Shown here: in pieces, positions 1-9,100 of the stretch
Numbering within the stretch: the stretch's first letter is position 1
How the letters are laid out: the number at the start of each line of letters is the position of its first letter
From: Bacteroidales bacterium UBA3696
Lineage (GTDB): Bacteria > Bacteroidota > Bacteroidia > Bacteroidales > Paludibacteraceae
DNA length: 64,000 bases
Assembly (NCBI GenBank): GCA_002372135.1
Contig: DFIN01000034.1
Span: 1-64,000 of the forward strand
Direction of reading: 5' to 3'
Program-made: the position numbers and the translations under genes
Notes under the pieces: model-generated
The model's input: only the letters and a program-made list of their open reading frames with translations
Told to the model about the DNA's origin: nothing
Database searches by the model: none

Positions 1-772
1 TCGCGCGGGCATGATCCTCTACAAACAGCCAGTCGCGCACGTTCTCGCCCTTGCCATATACGGGCAGGGGTTTGCGATGACGGATATTGTTGATGAAGAG
101 GGGCATCAGTTTCTCGGGGAACTGATAGGGACCGTAGTTATTGGAGCAGTTGGTCACGATGGTCGGCATGCCGTAGGTATCGTGAAATGCCCTGACAAAG
201 TGGTCGCTGCTTGCTTTGGAAGCCGAATAGGGGCTGTGAGGCATGTACTTCAAGTCTTCCGTGAAGAAGCGTTCGCCGTATGCGTGGTGGTGAGCCGAAG
301 AAGCCTTGGTGGTGAAGGGCGACTCAATACCCTCGGGGTGGGTTAGTTCCAGCGCACCATATACCTCATCGGTGGAGATGTGATAGAACCGCTTGCCCTC
401 GTATCGTTCGGGTAGGGATTCCCAATAGAGTTTAGCGGCTTGCAGCATACTGAGCGTACCCATCACATTTGTCCGAGCAAAGGTGAAGGGATCTTTGATG
501 CTGCGATCTACATGGCTCTCGGCGGCAAGGTGGATAATGCCCGTTACCTTCTCTTCCTGCATGAGGCGATAGATGGTGTCAAAGTCGCATATATCGGCTT
601 TTACGAAGCGGTAATTAGGCTTGTCCTCAATGTCTTTCAGGTTAGCCAAATTGCCGGCATAGGTCAGGCAATCCACATTGATGATTTTGTACTTGGGGTA
701 TTTATTGACCAACAGGCGTACCACATGACTGCCGATAAAACCTGCTCCGCCGGTGATGATAATGGTTTGCAT
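1..772 (-). CDS. rfbB: dTDP-glucose 4,6-dehydratase, 3' end cut by window edge
   Basis: Second enzyme of dTDP-L-rhamnose synthesis, converting dTDP-glucose to dTDP-4-keto-6-deoxyglucose in the cytoplasm. Only the first 257 residues are in the window. The start ATG (770-772) is followed at once by the NAD-binding Rossmann motif TGGAGFIGSH. Further on are the family's HLAAESHVDRS segment, the ISTDEVYG substrate-site motif and the short-chain dehydrogenase pair YSASK. The gene starts 5 bp after the stop of the CoA-transferase upstream, so the two are probably co-transcribed. Partner genes rfbD and rfbC lie 40 kb away; rfbA is not in the window and may follow beyond position 1. Identification is firm; the C-terminal third is unseen. 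Confidence 0.96.
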   Translation of the reverse strand, partial: MQTIIITGGAGFIGSHVVRLLVNKYPKYKIINVDCLTYAGNLANLKDIEDKPNYRFVKADICDFDTIYRLMQEEKVTGIIHLAAESHVDRSIKDPFTFARTNVMGTLSMLQAAKLYWESLPERYEGKRFYHISTDEVYGALELTHPEGIESPFTTKASSAHHHAYGERFFTEDLKYMPHSPYSASKASSDHFVRAFHDTYGMPTIVTNCSNNYGPYQFPEKLMPLFINNIRHRKPLPVYGKGENVRDWLFVEDHARA

Positions 773-777
773 GGTAT

Positions 778-2259
778 TTAGAATTTAGTGTTTCTCATAT
801 CGCCGCTGCGCAGGAACTCCTCGTGCATAGCCAGTGCGAGCGAGAGGTTATGAGGCGTGTGTGCCGTAGGTGCGGAAGCCAAGTAAGCACGCATCATATC
901 CTTATATTCGGGGGCTACACAGTTCTCGATGATGGTATGTGCGCGTTCAATAGGACTCTTGCCGCGAAGGTCGGCTATGCCTTGTTCGGTAATCAGAACT
1001 TTGACACTGTGTTCGGAGTGGTCCAAATGGCTGACCATAGGTACGATACTGGAAATGGCACCTCCCTTGGCGGTGGAAGGCGTAGTGAAGATGGAGATGT
1101 AAGCGTTGCGCGTAAAGTCGCCGCTACCGCCTATACCGTTCATCATCTTCGTACCGCATACGTGCGTCGAGTTGATGTTGCCGAAGATGTCGGCTTCAAG
1201 AGCAGTGTTGATGGTAATCAACCCCAACCGACGTGCTACCTCGGGGTTATTGCTGATTTCCTGCGGACGCAATACAATACGGCTGCGGAAGAAATCCATG
1301 TGGTCGATAATGTCTTGCAGCAACTCGGCACCGATAGTTAGCGAGCAGCCGCTGGCAAACGTTACGCGTCCCTCTTTCATCAATCCGATTACGGAGTCTT
1401 GGATTACCTCTGTGTACATGGTGAAAGGTGGAATATGCGGATTTTCGCCCAACGCTTTCAGAACGGCATTGGCTATATTGCCTACGCCCGATTGGATGGG
1501 CAGGAACTGTTTGGGGATTCTGCCGCCGCGCATCTCGTCCTCCAAGAATTGTGCTACGTTGGCTCCGATTTTTTCGGTCGTCTCGTCCGAAGGTGTGAAC
1601 TTACCTACCTCGTTGGGACGGTTGGTGCGAACCACTGCCACAATCTTCTTCGGATCTACGCGAACGCAGTCTGTACCGATACGGTCACCTACGTGGTAAA
1701 CGGGGATCTCTCTGCGCATAGGAGGATCGGCAGGTTCGTAGATGTCATGAATACCGCGCATAACAGGCGGCATGGCTTCGTTCAATTCTACGATTATTTT
1801 GTCAGCCAAGCGGCAGATGGTAGGAATGATTCCCACGCCCGCAGTAGGTACAATCTCGCCGCGCTCGTTCACGATACAAGCCTCTACAATAGCCACCGTA
1901 GGACGGGGAAGGAAACCGTAACGCAAGTCCTGAGCCAACTCCGAAAGGTGCATATCAAAGTAGTGGATATGTTGCTTGTTGAGTTCGCTGCGCATGTCTT
2001 TGGAAGACTGGTAAGGGGAGCGGAACGAGATGGCTCCGGCACGACTCAACTCGCCATCGCAACTGTCGCCGGTAGAAGCACCGGTATACACACCAATCTT
2101 AAATTCTTCTCCGCGCTCATGCATAGCCTGTGCCATGTGAGCAATCGCCGTAGGTACTTCTTTGGGCGCACCGGCAGGCGTAAAACCGCCCATACCGACT
2201 ACGTCACCATTGTGTACCAATTGCGCAGCCTCTGCTGCACTCATAAAATGTAAGGACAT
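778..2259 (-). CDS. Acetyl-CoA hydrolase/transferase family protein (succinate/acetate CoA-transferase type)
   Basis: A 493-residue member of the Cat1/acetyl-CoA hydrolase family, which moves CoA between succinyl-CoA or another acyl-CoA and acetate. The sequence shows the N-terminal glycine-rich GMGGFTPAGAPKEVP, the TEVIQDSVIGLM segment carrying the likely catalytic glutamate, GIGGSGDFTRNAYIS and the C-terminal ITEQGIADLRGKSP. Length is as expected for the family. In Bacteroidales such enzymes are usually tied to succinate, propionate or acetate fermentation; substrate choice is inferred, not seen. Transcription probably starts from the -7 box at 2348-2355, giving a leader of about 80 nt that contains an 8-unit heptamer repeat. 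rfbB follows after 5 bp. Confidence 0.9.
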   Translation of the reverse strand: MSLHFMSAAEAAQLVHNGDVVGMGGFTPAGAPKEVPTAIAHMAQAMHERGEEFKIGVYTGASTGDSCDGELSRAGAISFRSPYQSSKDMRSELNKQHIHYFDMHLSELAQDLRYGFLPRPTVAIVEACIVNERGEIVPTAGVGIIPTICRLADKIIVELNEAMPPVMRGIHDIYEPADPPMRREIPVYHVGDRIGTDCVRVDPKKIVAVVRTNRPNEVGKFTPSDETTEKIGANVAQFLEDEMRGGRIPKQFLPIQSGVGNIANAVLKALGENPHIPPFTMYTEVIQDSVIGLMKEGRVTFASGCSLTIGAELLQDIIDHMDFFRSRIVLRPQEISNNPEVARRLGLITINTALEADIFGNINSTHVCGTKMMNGIGGSGDFTRNAYISIFTTPSTAKGGAISSIVPMVSHLDHSEHSVKVLITEQGIADLRGKSPIERAHTIIENCVAPEYKDMMRAYLASAPTAHTPHNLSLALAMHEEFLRSGDMRNTKF

Positions 2260-2270
2260 GATAGTATGTA

Positions 2271-2326
2271 GTTTATAGTTTATAGTTTATAGTTTATAGT
2301 TTATAGTTTATAGTCGAAAGTCGAAA
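2271..2326. repeat. Heptanucleotide tandem repeat in the CoA-transferase leader
   Basis: Six exact copies of GTTTATA (2271-2312) run directly into two copies of GTCGAAA (2313-2326), so eight units share one 7-bp period. The array lies between the start codon at 2259 and the minus-strand -7 box at 2348, so it should be transcribed as part of the 5' leader. The GTCGAAA type recurs inside ileS near 61.4 kb. Confidence 0.95.
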
Positions 2327-2347
2327 GTGCTTCTCTGTTTCTGCGGG

Positions 2348-2355
2348 CAAAGGTA
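2348..2355 (-). promoter_or_regulatory. -7 promoter box for the CoA-transferase
   Basis: Reads TACCTTTG on the minus strand, matching the Bacteroidetes -7 consensus TAnnTTTG, about 90 bp upstream of the CoA-transferase start. It is divergent from the box at 2415-2422. Confidence 0.75.
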
Positions 2356-2414
2356 GAGCGAAATGTTCAATGAGCAAAATGGACAATCGTTTTTTTAACA
2401 AGCTAAAAAAATAC

Positions 2415-2422
2415 TACTTTTG
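2415..2422 (+). promoter_or_regulatory. -7 promoter box for the ABC ATPase/gldB pair
   Basis: TACTTTTG, an exact match to TAnnTTTG, 25 bp before the ATG at 2447. It overlaps the TTG at 2420, which argues that this TTG is promoter sequence and not a start codon. Confidence 0.8.
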
Positions 2423-2446
2423 CGCCGTTATTTGATTCATGTCCGT

Positions 2447-3106
2447 ATGATAACAGCTACCAATATACACAAGCGTTTCGGCTCGTTGGAAGTGTTGCGC
2501 GGTGTTTCGCTGCATATAGAAAAGGGTGAAATAGTCGCCATAGTAGGTAAGAGCGGAGCGGGCAAAACGACCCTGCTTCAGATCTTAGGTTCGCTGGACC
2601 GTCCCGACGAGGGGCAAGTCCGAATAGGCGATACCACGCTCGGAGGCTTGTCCGAAAAGAAGTTGGCTGCTTTTCGCAATCGCCATATCGGTTTCGTGTT
2701 TCAGCAAAGTCAGTTGCTGCCCGAGTTTACGGCGTTGGAGAATGTGATGATGCCCGCTTTGATAGCCGGCAAATCGCACGCTCAAGCCGCAGAGCGCGCT
2801 CGTAGGCTGTTAGCTCGCTTTGACCTTTCCGAACGGGTAGAGCATAAACCCAATCAACTCTCAGGCGGCGAACAGCAGCGTGTGGCAGTGGCGCGCGCTT
2901 TGATGATGTCGCCCGATATAATCTATGCAGACGAGCCTACCGGAAGCCTCGACGAAGCCAATAAAACGGAAATGCACCAACTGCTTCGCAACTTGCGCGA
3001 CCAATTCGGACAAACACTCGTCATCGTTACCCACGACAAAGACCTCGCATCTATTGCCGACCGTGTACTGACAATCAAAGATGGACAAATAGATGAAAAT
3101 GAGTAA
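2447..3106 (+). CDS. ABC transporter ATP-binding protein, LolD/MacB type
   Basis: A 219-residue cytoplasmic ATPase of the LolD/MacB/FtsE class, which powers a membrane permease handling lipoproteins or other envelope substrates. Walker A is GKSGAGKTT, the Q-loop is in [19 protein letters not shown] (typical of LolD), the signature is [15 protein letters not shown], Walker B is [12 protein letters not shown] and the switch histidine is in VTHD. The ATG at 2447 is chosen over the upstream TTG at 2420 because the latter lies in the promoter box. No permease (LolC/LolE type) is adjacent, so the partner must be encoded elsewhere. The last 14 bases overlap the next gene, a sign of coupled translation with the GldB-like lipoprotein. 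Confidence 0.88.
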   Translation: MITATNIHKRFGSLEVLRGVSLHIEKGEIVAIVGKSGAGKTTLLQILGSLDRPDEGQVRIGDTTLGGLSEKKLAAFRNRHIGFVFQQSQLLPEFTALENVMMPALIAGKSHAQAAERARRLLARFDLSERVEHKPNQLSGGEQQRVAVARALMMSPDIIYADEPTGSLDEANKTEMHQLLRNLRDQFGQTLVIVTHDKDLASIADRVLTIKDGQIDENE

Positions 3107-4115
3107 TCGATACTGTAGATTTATCTTGTTACTGACTTGCCTTGGCATTTTGTCGGCTTGTCAGCGTTCTCGTACTTATTTCCCGCGACATATAGAGGTT
3201 CCCGAAATGCACTTTGTCCGTTTCGATAGTGCTTTGTTGTCCGTGCAGGAAGCAACCCTTGATGCCGATGTGCAACGTTTGTACAGCGAATTTCCTGATT
3301 TCATGCCCGTTTATGTGGAGGATATATTAGGTTTCCCGAGTGCTGACACCGTTGCTTTGAAGCAGGCCTTGCCTCAATTTCTAAACGATACCCTATATGG
3401 TTTTGCTCATACCAATGCGGTGGAGCAACAGGTTTTTGCCCGTGTGGGCGATATAGAAAAACCGATGGCAAAAGCCTTTGCCCGAGTACGTTGGCTGTAT
3501 CCTGATTGGGAGTTGCCCATCGTTTATTTGTTTATTTCCGGATTTCAGTCTGCCGTCTATTTTGTGGAGGACGGAATAGCCGTAGGGGCCGATATGTATT
3601 TGGGTAAAGATTATCCGTACTACCAGGGTGTGGTGCATCAGTACCAATTGCAAACCATGCGCAAAGAGTGTATTCCGGTGGATGTGGTTAGCGCATGGCT
3701 CTTCCGGCATATTCCTTATACGAGCAGCAAGAACCGATTGCTTGATCAGATGATCTATCGCGGAAAAGTGATGTATCTGCTTGCCTGCTTGTTTGACGAT
3801 TTGCCGCCGTATGAAGTGATGGGTTATACGAAAGAGCAATGGGAATGGAGCGTCTATCACGAGCGTGCTATTTGGCACAGGATGATGGACCGTCGCGACC
3901 TGTTCCGAACGGAGCAACGAACGATAGCATCTTACCTCAACGACGGACCTTTCACTTCCGAAATCAGTCAGGACTCGCCCGCACGGCTTGGTACGTGGAT
4001 AGGGTGGCGAATCGTGGAAAGTTATATGAATCACCACGAGGAAGTGTCGCTCACTGACCTGATGTCCCAGGGCGATGCACAACTTATTTTAGAGCAAAGT
4101 AACTACAAACCTTAG
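3093..4115 (+). CDS. gldB: GldB-like gliding motility/T9SS-associated lipoprotein
   Basis: A 340-residue predicted lipoprotein. The signal peptide ends in the lipobox LSAC at about residues 20-23, which would anchor it in a membrane facing the periplasm. Family features include the early [10 protein letters not shown] segment, [27 protein letters not shown] in the middle, and YRGKVMYLL further on; together these match the GldB family, whose role in Flavobacterium gliding and type IX secretion is known genetically but not biochemically. The start overlaps the ABC ATPase stop by 14 bases; ATG 3099 in the same frame is an alternative. The usual partner gldC is not nearby. The family call is good; a function in motility cannot be assumed for a Bacteroidales species. 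Confidence 0.75.
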   Translation: MKMSNRYCRFILLLTCLGILSACQRSRTYFPRHIEVPEMHFVRFDSALLSVQEATLDADVQRLYSEFPDFMPVYVEDILGFPSADTVALKQALPQFLNDTLYGFAHTNAVEQQVFARVGDIEKPMAKAFARVRWLYPDWELPIVYLFISGFQSAVYFVEDGIAVGADMYLGKDYPYYQGVVHQYQLQTMRKECIPVDVVSAWLFRHIPYTSSKNRLLDQMIYRGKVMYLLACLFDDLPPYEVMGYTKEQWEWSVYHERAIWHRMMDRRDLFRTEQRTIASYLNDGPFTSEISQDSPARLGTWIGWRIVESYMNHHEEVSLTDLMSQGDAQLILEQSNYKP

Positions 4116-4193
4116 ACATGTTTTTGCTCACCAAAGATTACAATTTGTTAAGATAAATCGCAACAATCGTCCGAAAATTGCCCTTCAAAAATA

Positions 4194-4201
4194 TACTTTT
4201 G
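4194..4201 (+). promoter_or_regulatory. -7-like box just ahead of a terminator
   Basis: TACTTTTG, an exact consensus match, only 8 bp before the hairpin at 4210-4249. Any transcript started here would be about 40 nt and consist of the hairpin alone. It may be a fortuitous match, a decoy or a very short RNA. Confidence 0.4.
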
Positions 4202-4209
4202 ATAAGATT

Positions 4210-4249
4210 AGGTGTTCTTCGTGTTTGAAAAACACCTGATTTTTTTTTG
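4210..4249 (+). terminator. Rho-independent terminator after gldB
   Basis: An 11-bp stem with one mismatch (4210-4220 with 4227-4237) and a 6-nt loop, followed by a run of T from 4240. It ends transcription of the ABC ATPase/gldB pair about 95 bp after the gldB stop. Confidence 0.8.
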
Positions 4250-4265
4250 TTTGTTCATCTCGTTC

Positions 4266-4273
4266 TACTTTTG
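4266..4273 (+). promoter_or_regulatory. -7 promoter box for dinD/yhcG
   Basis: TACTTTTG, 37 bp upstream of the dinD ATG at 4310. No LexA-type palindrome was recognised around it. Confidence 0.7.
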
Positions 4274-4309
4274 CCGTGTCCCCACTATGGGCTGAAAGGG
4301 AATGAAGAT

Positions 4310-4897
4310 ATGGATGCACAGAGCATTGTGACATATAAATCAACGTTTGACAGTATCATGCATGAGATATTGGCAGATGATGGTTCTACGATGGAAGTAT
4401 GGTACGCCCGTGAGTTACAAAGCGTGTGCGGTTATACACGTTGGGAGAATTTCGCAACAGCAATCAACCGAGCCAAAGAATCATGTAAATCGCAGAATAT
4501 CGGCGTAGATGATCATTTTCGTGATGTCACGAAAACGATACCGATGCCTAAAGGAGCACAAAAGGAGATAGACGATGTTCTTCTTACCCGGTATGCTTGT
4601 TATCTCATTGCACAGAATGGGGACCCAAAGAAGGAAGAGATTGCTTTCGCACAGAGTTATTTTGCCGTGCAGACACGTAGGGCAGAGTTGATCGCGGAGC
4701 GCTTGCAACTACAACAGCGGTTGGAGAAACGGGAAGAGTTGCGGGCTTCAGAAAAGCGTCTGTCGCAGAATATATACGAGCGTGGTATCAAACCGGAGGA
4801 GTTGCCGGCGGCTGAAGATATAAAGAAGGTTGAGCGCCGCGTTGCGAAAGAAGAAAAAGCATTGGGAGAATCTCAAAAACTCCCCAAGAAAAAATAA
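4310..4897 (+). CDS. dinD: DinD-like damage-inducible protein, internally shortened
   Basis: A 195-residue protein of the DinD family; E. coli DinD is an SOS-induced protein that affects RecA filaments. The N-terminal part is typical: YARELQSVCGYTRWENF, RAKESC, DDHFRDVTK, LTRYACYLIAQNGDPKKEEIAFAQSYFAVQTRR as separate blocks, and ASEKRLSQNIYERG. Immediately after ERG the sequence continues with IKPEELPAAEDIKKVERR, which in family members I know lies near the C-terminus after about 70-80 further residues. So the central-to-C-terminal stretch appears deleted in frame, the join falling between two RG dipeptides. The ATG at 4310 is chosen because an upstream in-frame start would lie in the promoter. 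Ends 12 bp before the yhcG-like gene, so the two form an operon. Whether the shortened form works is unknown. Confidence 0.8.
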   Translation: MDAQSIVTYKSTFDSIMHEILADDGSTMEVWYARELQSVCGYTRWENFATAINRAKESCKSQNIGVDDHFRDVTKTIPMPKGAQKEIDDVLLTRYACYLIAQNGDPKKEEIAFAQSYFAVQTRRAELIAERLQLQQRLEKREELRASEKRLSQNIYERGIKPEELPAAEDIKKVERRVAKEEKALGESQKLPKKK

Positions 4898-4909
4898 AAG
4901 CAAAAAAGT

Positions 4910-6067
4910 ATGCAAGAGAATAAGGAAAATATACAACAATTAGCTCAGCGATGGAGTCAGTTATCCGTGCACTCGTTTGAGCAGTTGGCTGATTTTATCC
5001 GCGATACCCACTACGTAGCGCAAAGCATTGCGAGCCGTGCAATCAATCGCTCCTTAACCTTGCGTAACTGGTTAGTTGGCTATTATATAGTTGAGTTTGA
5101 GCAAAACGGAGAAGATAGAGCCAAATACGGGGAACAACTTTTGGAACGTTTGGCAGAGCGCGTGAATATAGAAGGAATCAATATCACTACTTTAAAATAT
5201 TCCCGCTTATTTTATCAATACTATCCGTACATAGCTGATTCTTTGCAGATTGAAAAAAGTGCGACAGCGTCGCACCAATTGGGTTCAAAAAGTACGACAG
5301 TGTCGCACCAATCGGGAAAATCTGAGGCGGCGTTGCAGAAATTCACCACGCCGGCAGATAAGCTGATTAATAATTTGTCCTTTTCGCATATACGTGAGAT
5401 TATGACGCAGTCCGACCCCTTGGCTCGTTTCTTCTATGAGACGGAGAGCATTCGCGGAGGATGGTCTGTGCGCGAATTGCGCCGCCAGATAACTACCAAC
5501 TTGTATTTCCGTGCCGGAGTGAGTGGTAATCCCGAAAAACTTTTGTCACTTATAGAGCCGGAGATGGCTACCCCGCAGATGGTTGTGCGCGATCCTGTCT
5601 CTTTGGAATTCTTAGGACTTAAAATGCACGAGATTGTGTCAGAGTCGGCTTTGGAAGATGCGCTGATTAACCACCTACAGGAGTTTTTGTTGGAACTGGG
5701 TTCCGGTTTTTGCTTCGAAGCGCGTCAAAAACGGATCGTGATAGACGGGAACTATTATTTTGCAGATTTGGTTTTTTATCACCGGTATTTGCATTGCAAT
5801 GTGATAGTAGAGTTGAAAAATGATGCTTTCAAGCACGAATATATAGGTCAGTTAAATGCATATGTGGCATATTACAAGGCCAATGAGATGCATAGTTGCG
5901 ATAATCCGCCGGTTGGCATATTGCTTTGTACGCAGAAAGGCGAACAGATGGTGGAGTATGCAACTGCCGGAATGGATGAGAACTTGTTTGTAAGCACTTA
6001 TCAATTACAATTGCCGGATAAGTCTACGCTTGAGCGTTTTCTAACTAATCAAACAGAAAAGTGTTAA
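4910..6067 (+). CDS. YhcG/DUF1016-type PDDEXK nuclease domain protein
   Basis: A 385-residue protein with the DUF1016 N-terminal helical domain (residues about 10-110, including LTLRNWLVGYYIVEFEQNG) and a C-terminal PD-(D/E)xK nuclease-like domain (about 240-380). There FADLVFYHR and VIVELKND supply the acidic and D...ExK elements, followed by GQLNAYVAYY and VGILLCTQK. Such proteins are widespread in mobile and defence-rich regions; their targets are unknown. The linker (about residues 115-140) holds a duplicated 11-residue segment (SATASHQLGSK then STTVSHQSGKS) encoded by a 33-bp repeat with a palindrome in each copy. It follows dinD by 12 bp and precedes giant protein 1 by 43 bp with no terminator seen. 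Confidence 0.88.
   Translation: MQENKENIQQLAQRWSQLSVHSFEQLADFIRDTHYVAQSIASRAINRSLTLRNWLVGYYIVEFEQNGEDRAKYGEQLLERLAERVNIEGINITTLKYSRLFYQYYPYIADSLQIEKSATASHQLGSKSTTVSHQSGKSEAALQKFTTPADKLINNLSFSHIREIMTQSDPLARFFYETESIRGGWSVRELRRQITTNLYFRAGVSGNPEKLLSLIEPEMATPQMVVRDPVSLEFLGLKMHEIVSESALEDALINHLQEFLLELGSGFCFEARQKRIVIDGNYYFADLVFYHRYLHCNVIVELKNDAFKHEYIGQLNAYVAYYKANEMHSCDNPPVGILLCTQKGEQMVEYATAGMDENLFVSTYQLQLPDKSTLERFLTNQTEKC
5259..5308. repeat. Two in-frame palindromes inside the yhcG linker
   Basis: GTGCGACAGCGTCGCAC at 5259-5275 is a perfect 7-bp inverted repeat with a 3-nt loop. A second copy at 5292-5308 differs by one arm base (GTACGAC) and by the loop. The copies are exactly 33 bp apart, so the reading frame is kept. 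Confidence 0.95.
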
Positions 6068-6110
6068 TAACAATACATAGAATAAATAAGTACAAAAAAG
6101 ATTGATCAAT

Positions 6111-9100
6111 ATGATTTACATGAAAGATATGAAAAGAATTTACGATATGAAAAACGCGATAATACGTGCAGTTGAGAAAAGGCTGTTCAGTCGCTGTTCA
6201 GCTCCTGTTCATTTCCCGTTCATTTCCCGTTCAGCAGCAGTTGTAATACTCTGTATATTATTGGGATTCAGTGGACAGGTGTGGGGAAATGATTGTACAT
6301 ATTCTCATAATAGAGACGTATATAACACAAGTATTAATGCATATGAAGTCATCGCCCAATATTCTTTCACGAATTCGTATGGTTTAGCCAGTTTCTCATA
6401 TAAATTGACTTTGACTTGTACAGCAGCAGGTGCCGACTTAACATATAAGATACAATATCTTCCTGCTAACAGCAATACTTGGACAGATACAGATATACAA
6501 ACCAAAACTCTCAATGGGACTTGGCAAGCTTGGAGAAGTGAAGATTCAGAGAGTAACACAGTTTCAATTTCATCTAATAGTGCTATCTTTAATGCCCGCG
6601 GAATAAGAATTGTCTCAACTAAAGACTTCGGAACACATCTTGACTGGTTTAAGCAGGTAAAAACCTATCGTAATGTTTCTGTGAGTGAAGAAAGTTTTAA
6701 AATGGCAAAAACACTGTCCGGCTCAACAAGTACGATGGCTTTTGAAAATCAGACTTACGGTACAACTAGTGAAAATAGAACAAGAACCTTTACATTTAGT
6801 AATGAAGCTACAGGTAAATCTATCTCTATATCAAAAAATACAAACAGCACAGAGTTTCCTGCGACCATCAGCAAGTCAGGCGATTGTACAGGTACTGCTA
6901 CTATTAGTGTACAGTTCCGTCCAACAGCTCAAGGCACACGAAATGGAAATATAACTATATCCGGTGATTGCGGCACAAAATCATTTGAAGTATCCGGTAT
7001 AGGATTACGTGCAACACCTTCGTTAACAGCAAATAATGGCTCTGTCAACGTTTCCATAGCAGGTATCAATAATTCTACTATAAATCTCTCCAATCTCATA
7101 TCTAATACAGGTAACGGAAGCGTTTCATATACAATTGTAAGCAGCAACTCTTCTTCGGCTACAATATCTGGTAGTATATTTTCTGCTACACAATGCGGCG
7201 ATTATACAATAAGAGCAACCACAGCTCAAACGGAGCAATATATTTCAGTTTATAAAGATTTTATAGTTACTGTAAACAAACTTACCCCGACCATCGTTTG
7301 GCGGGAGCCGGAACATATCTATTCCGGCGATTTGATGGAAAATATGGCATCGCTCGCTTATAGCGGCAACGCCGTGAGCAATGTAGGCATCACTCTCTCG
7401 TCCGGCAACACCGGTGCAATGACCGTGGAAGGACTGAACCTGCGTGCTGCACAAAACCTGACAGCGTTTACCAACGTAGTCGTAACAGCCACCACCGCAG
7501 AGACGGAACATTATAAATCCGTTACAGCCACTCACACCTACGGCATCGAACCGAAAGCCACTCCGCTGTTCTTGCTCAACGGCGAAGACCTGCCCGCAGA
7601 GCCGGTAAAAGAACTGCGACTGCTGATTGGCGAGACCGCAGATATGGCGTTTGAGAACACGGACGAGACAAACGGACGCTTCTCCTACCCTATTGCCGCT
7701 CAATACATCAGTTACACCCACAACGGCAGCGCACACACCGGCACTATCACCGCCACCAAATACGGCGATGAGGTCATTCAGTTCCACCAAACCGGTACAA
7801 CCACCATCTTCGAACGCACTCGCTCTATTCACGTGTATGTGAGCAAGCACACCACCACATTGTCGTCATGGCTTGACGGCATCACGTGCGATGTAGAGGA
7901 CGCTGTAGCAACGGAAGATGCCTACAGCGTTAATGCTCCCGCCGAGGGCGAGCCAGCACAAAACGCGGTAGTTATCACCTCGTCCGACGAGAATATCATC
8001 CGCTTTACGGACGGCAAGTGGCGCGCCAAGAACGCAGGTACAGCCACACTGACCATCCGCCAAGCCAACAACGACTACTGGACAGGCGACACCATCACCG
8101 CTACCATCACAGTACAGAAGAAAACTCCTGTTATTACTTGGAACCTTGAGAACAACTACCCGTGGGGTGCACAAGTGAGCGAACCCGTTGTGTCATCCAA
8201 CACAGAACTGCCGTTCACCGTCGTTTCCAATCGCCCTGAGATTGCCAATTATGTAGATGGCCGCATTGAGGTGTATAACCTCACAGGCGATGTTACCTTC
8301 ACCCTCACACAGGCAGGCAACTACAAATGGAACAACGCAAGCAGCAACCTGAGCAAGACCATACACGTCTATCAGCCGCAAAACCACGTGCCTGCAACGC
8401 TGACAAGTGCTAATTATAATCACTTTAAGATATCACATTCGGGCAATGTCGTTTGGGACAATAATTGTTTCAAACTGGGGGACGGAGAAGTTGACGAAGA
8501 TGATGATGAAGTAACTATCAGTTTCACAGGTATTCCTCAAACCTTATCATTCGACCAGCAATTGGATAAGATTATGTTGTCCCTGCCCGGCTTCCCTGAT
8601 TGTTGGGTATATGAAAGTTCAAACGGACGAGACTGGAATGAGATTTGGTACAACAGCAAACGTGAGGAACATCATAATGGCATAATCAAAAATCTCCAGC
8701 CATCAACAAGATATATAAAATTCAAATATAACGGTTCTATCTATTGCCGCTATAAAAACATCACCATCACCGAGCGCAAAGAGATAGTCGCCCCTGCATC
8801 GCAGGACTTTGGCAGCGGGTATATAGGCAACAACCCGACCGAGCGCACCATCAACATTGACTGGTACAACGTGAAGACCTGCACCGTCAGTTTGACCGGC
8901 ACTAATGCCGACTGCTTCGCCATAGCCGAAGGCAGCACTACCATTGCATCCTCCATAGACAACTACAGCACGGCAGCACTCACCATTCGTCATAAGCACG
9001 AAGTGGCAGGCAACCATACAGCCACCTTGCACATTGAGAGCGAAGACGGCAAGACTGCCGATATCACCCTCACCGGCACCACCAACAAAGCCTTGCAGGA

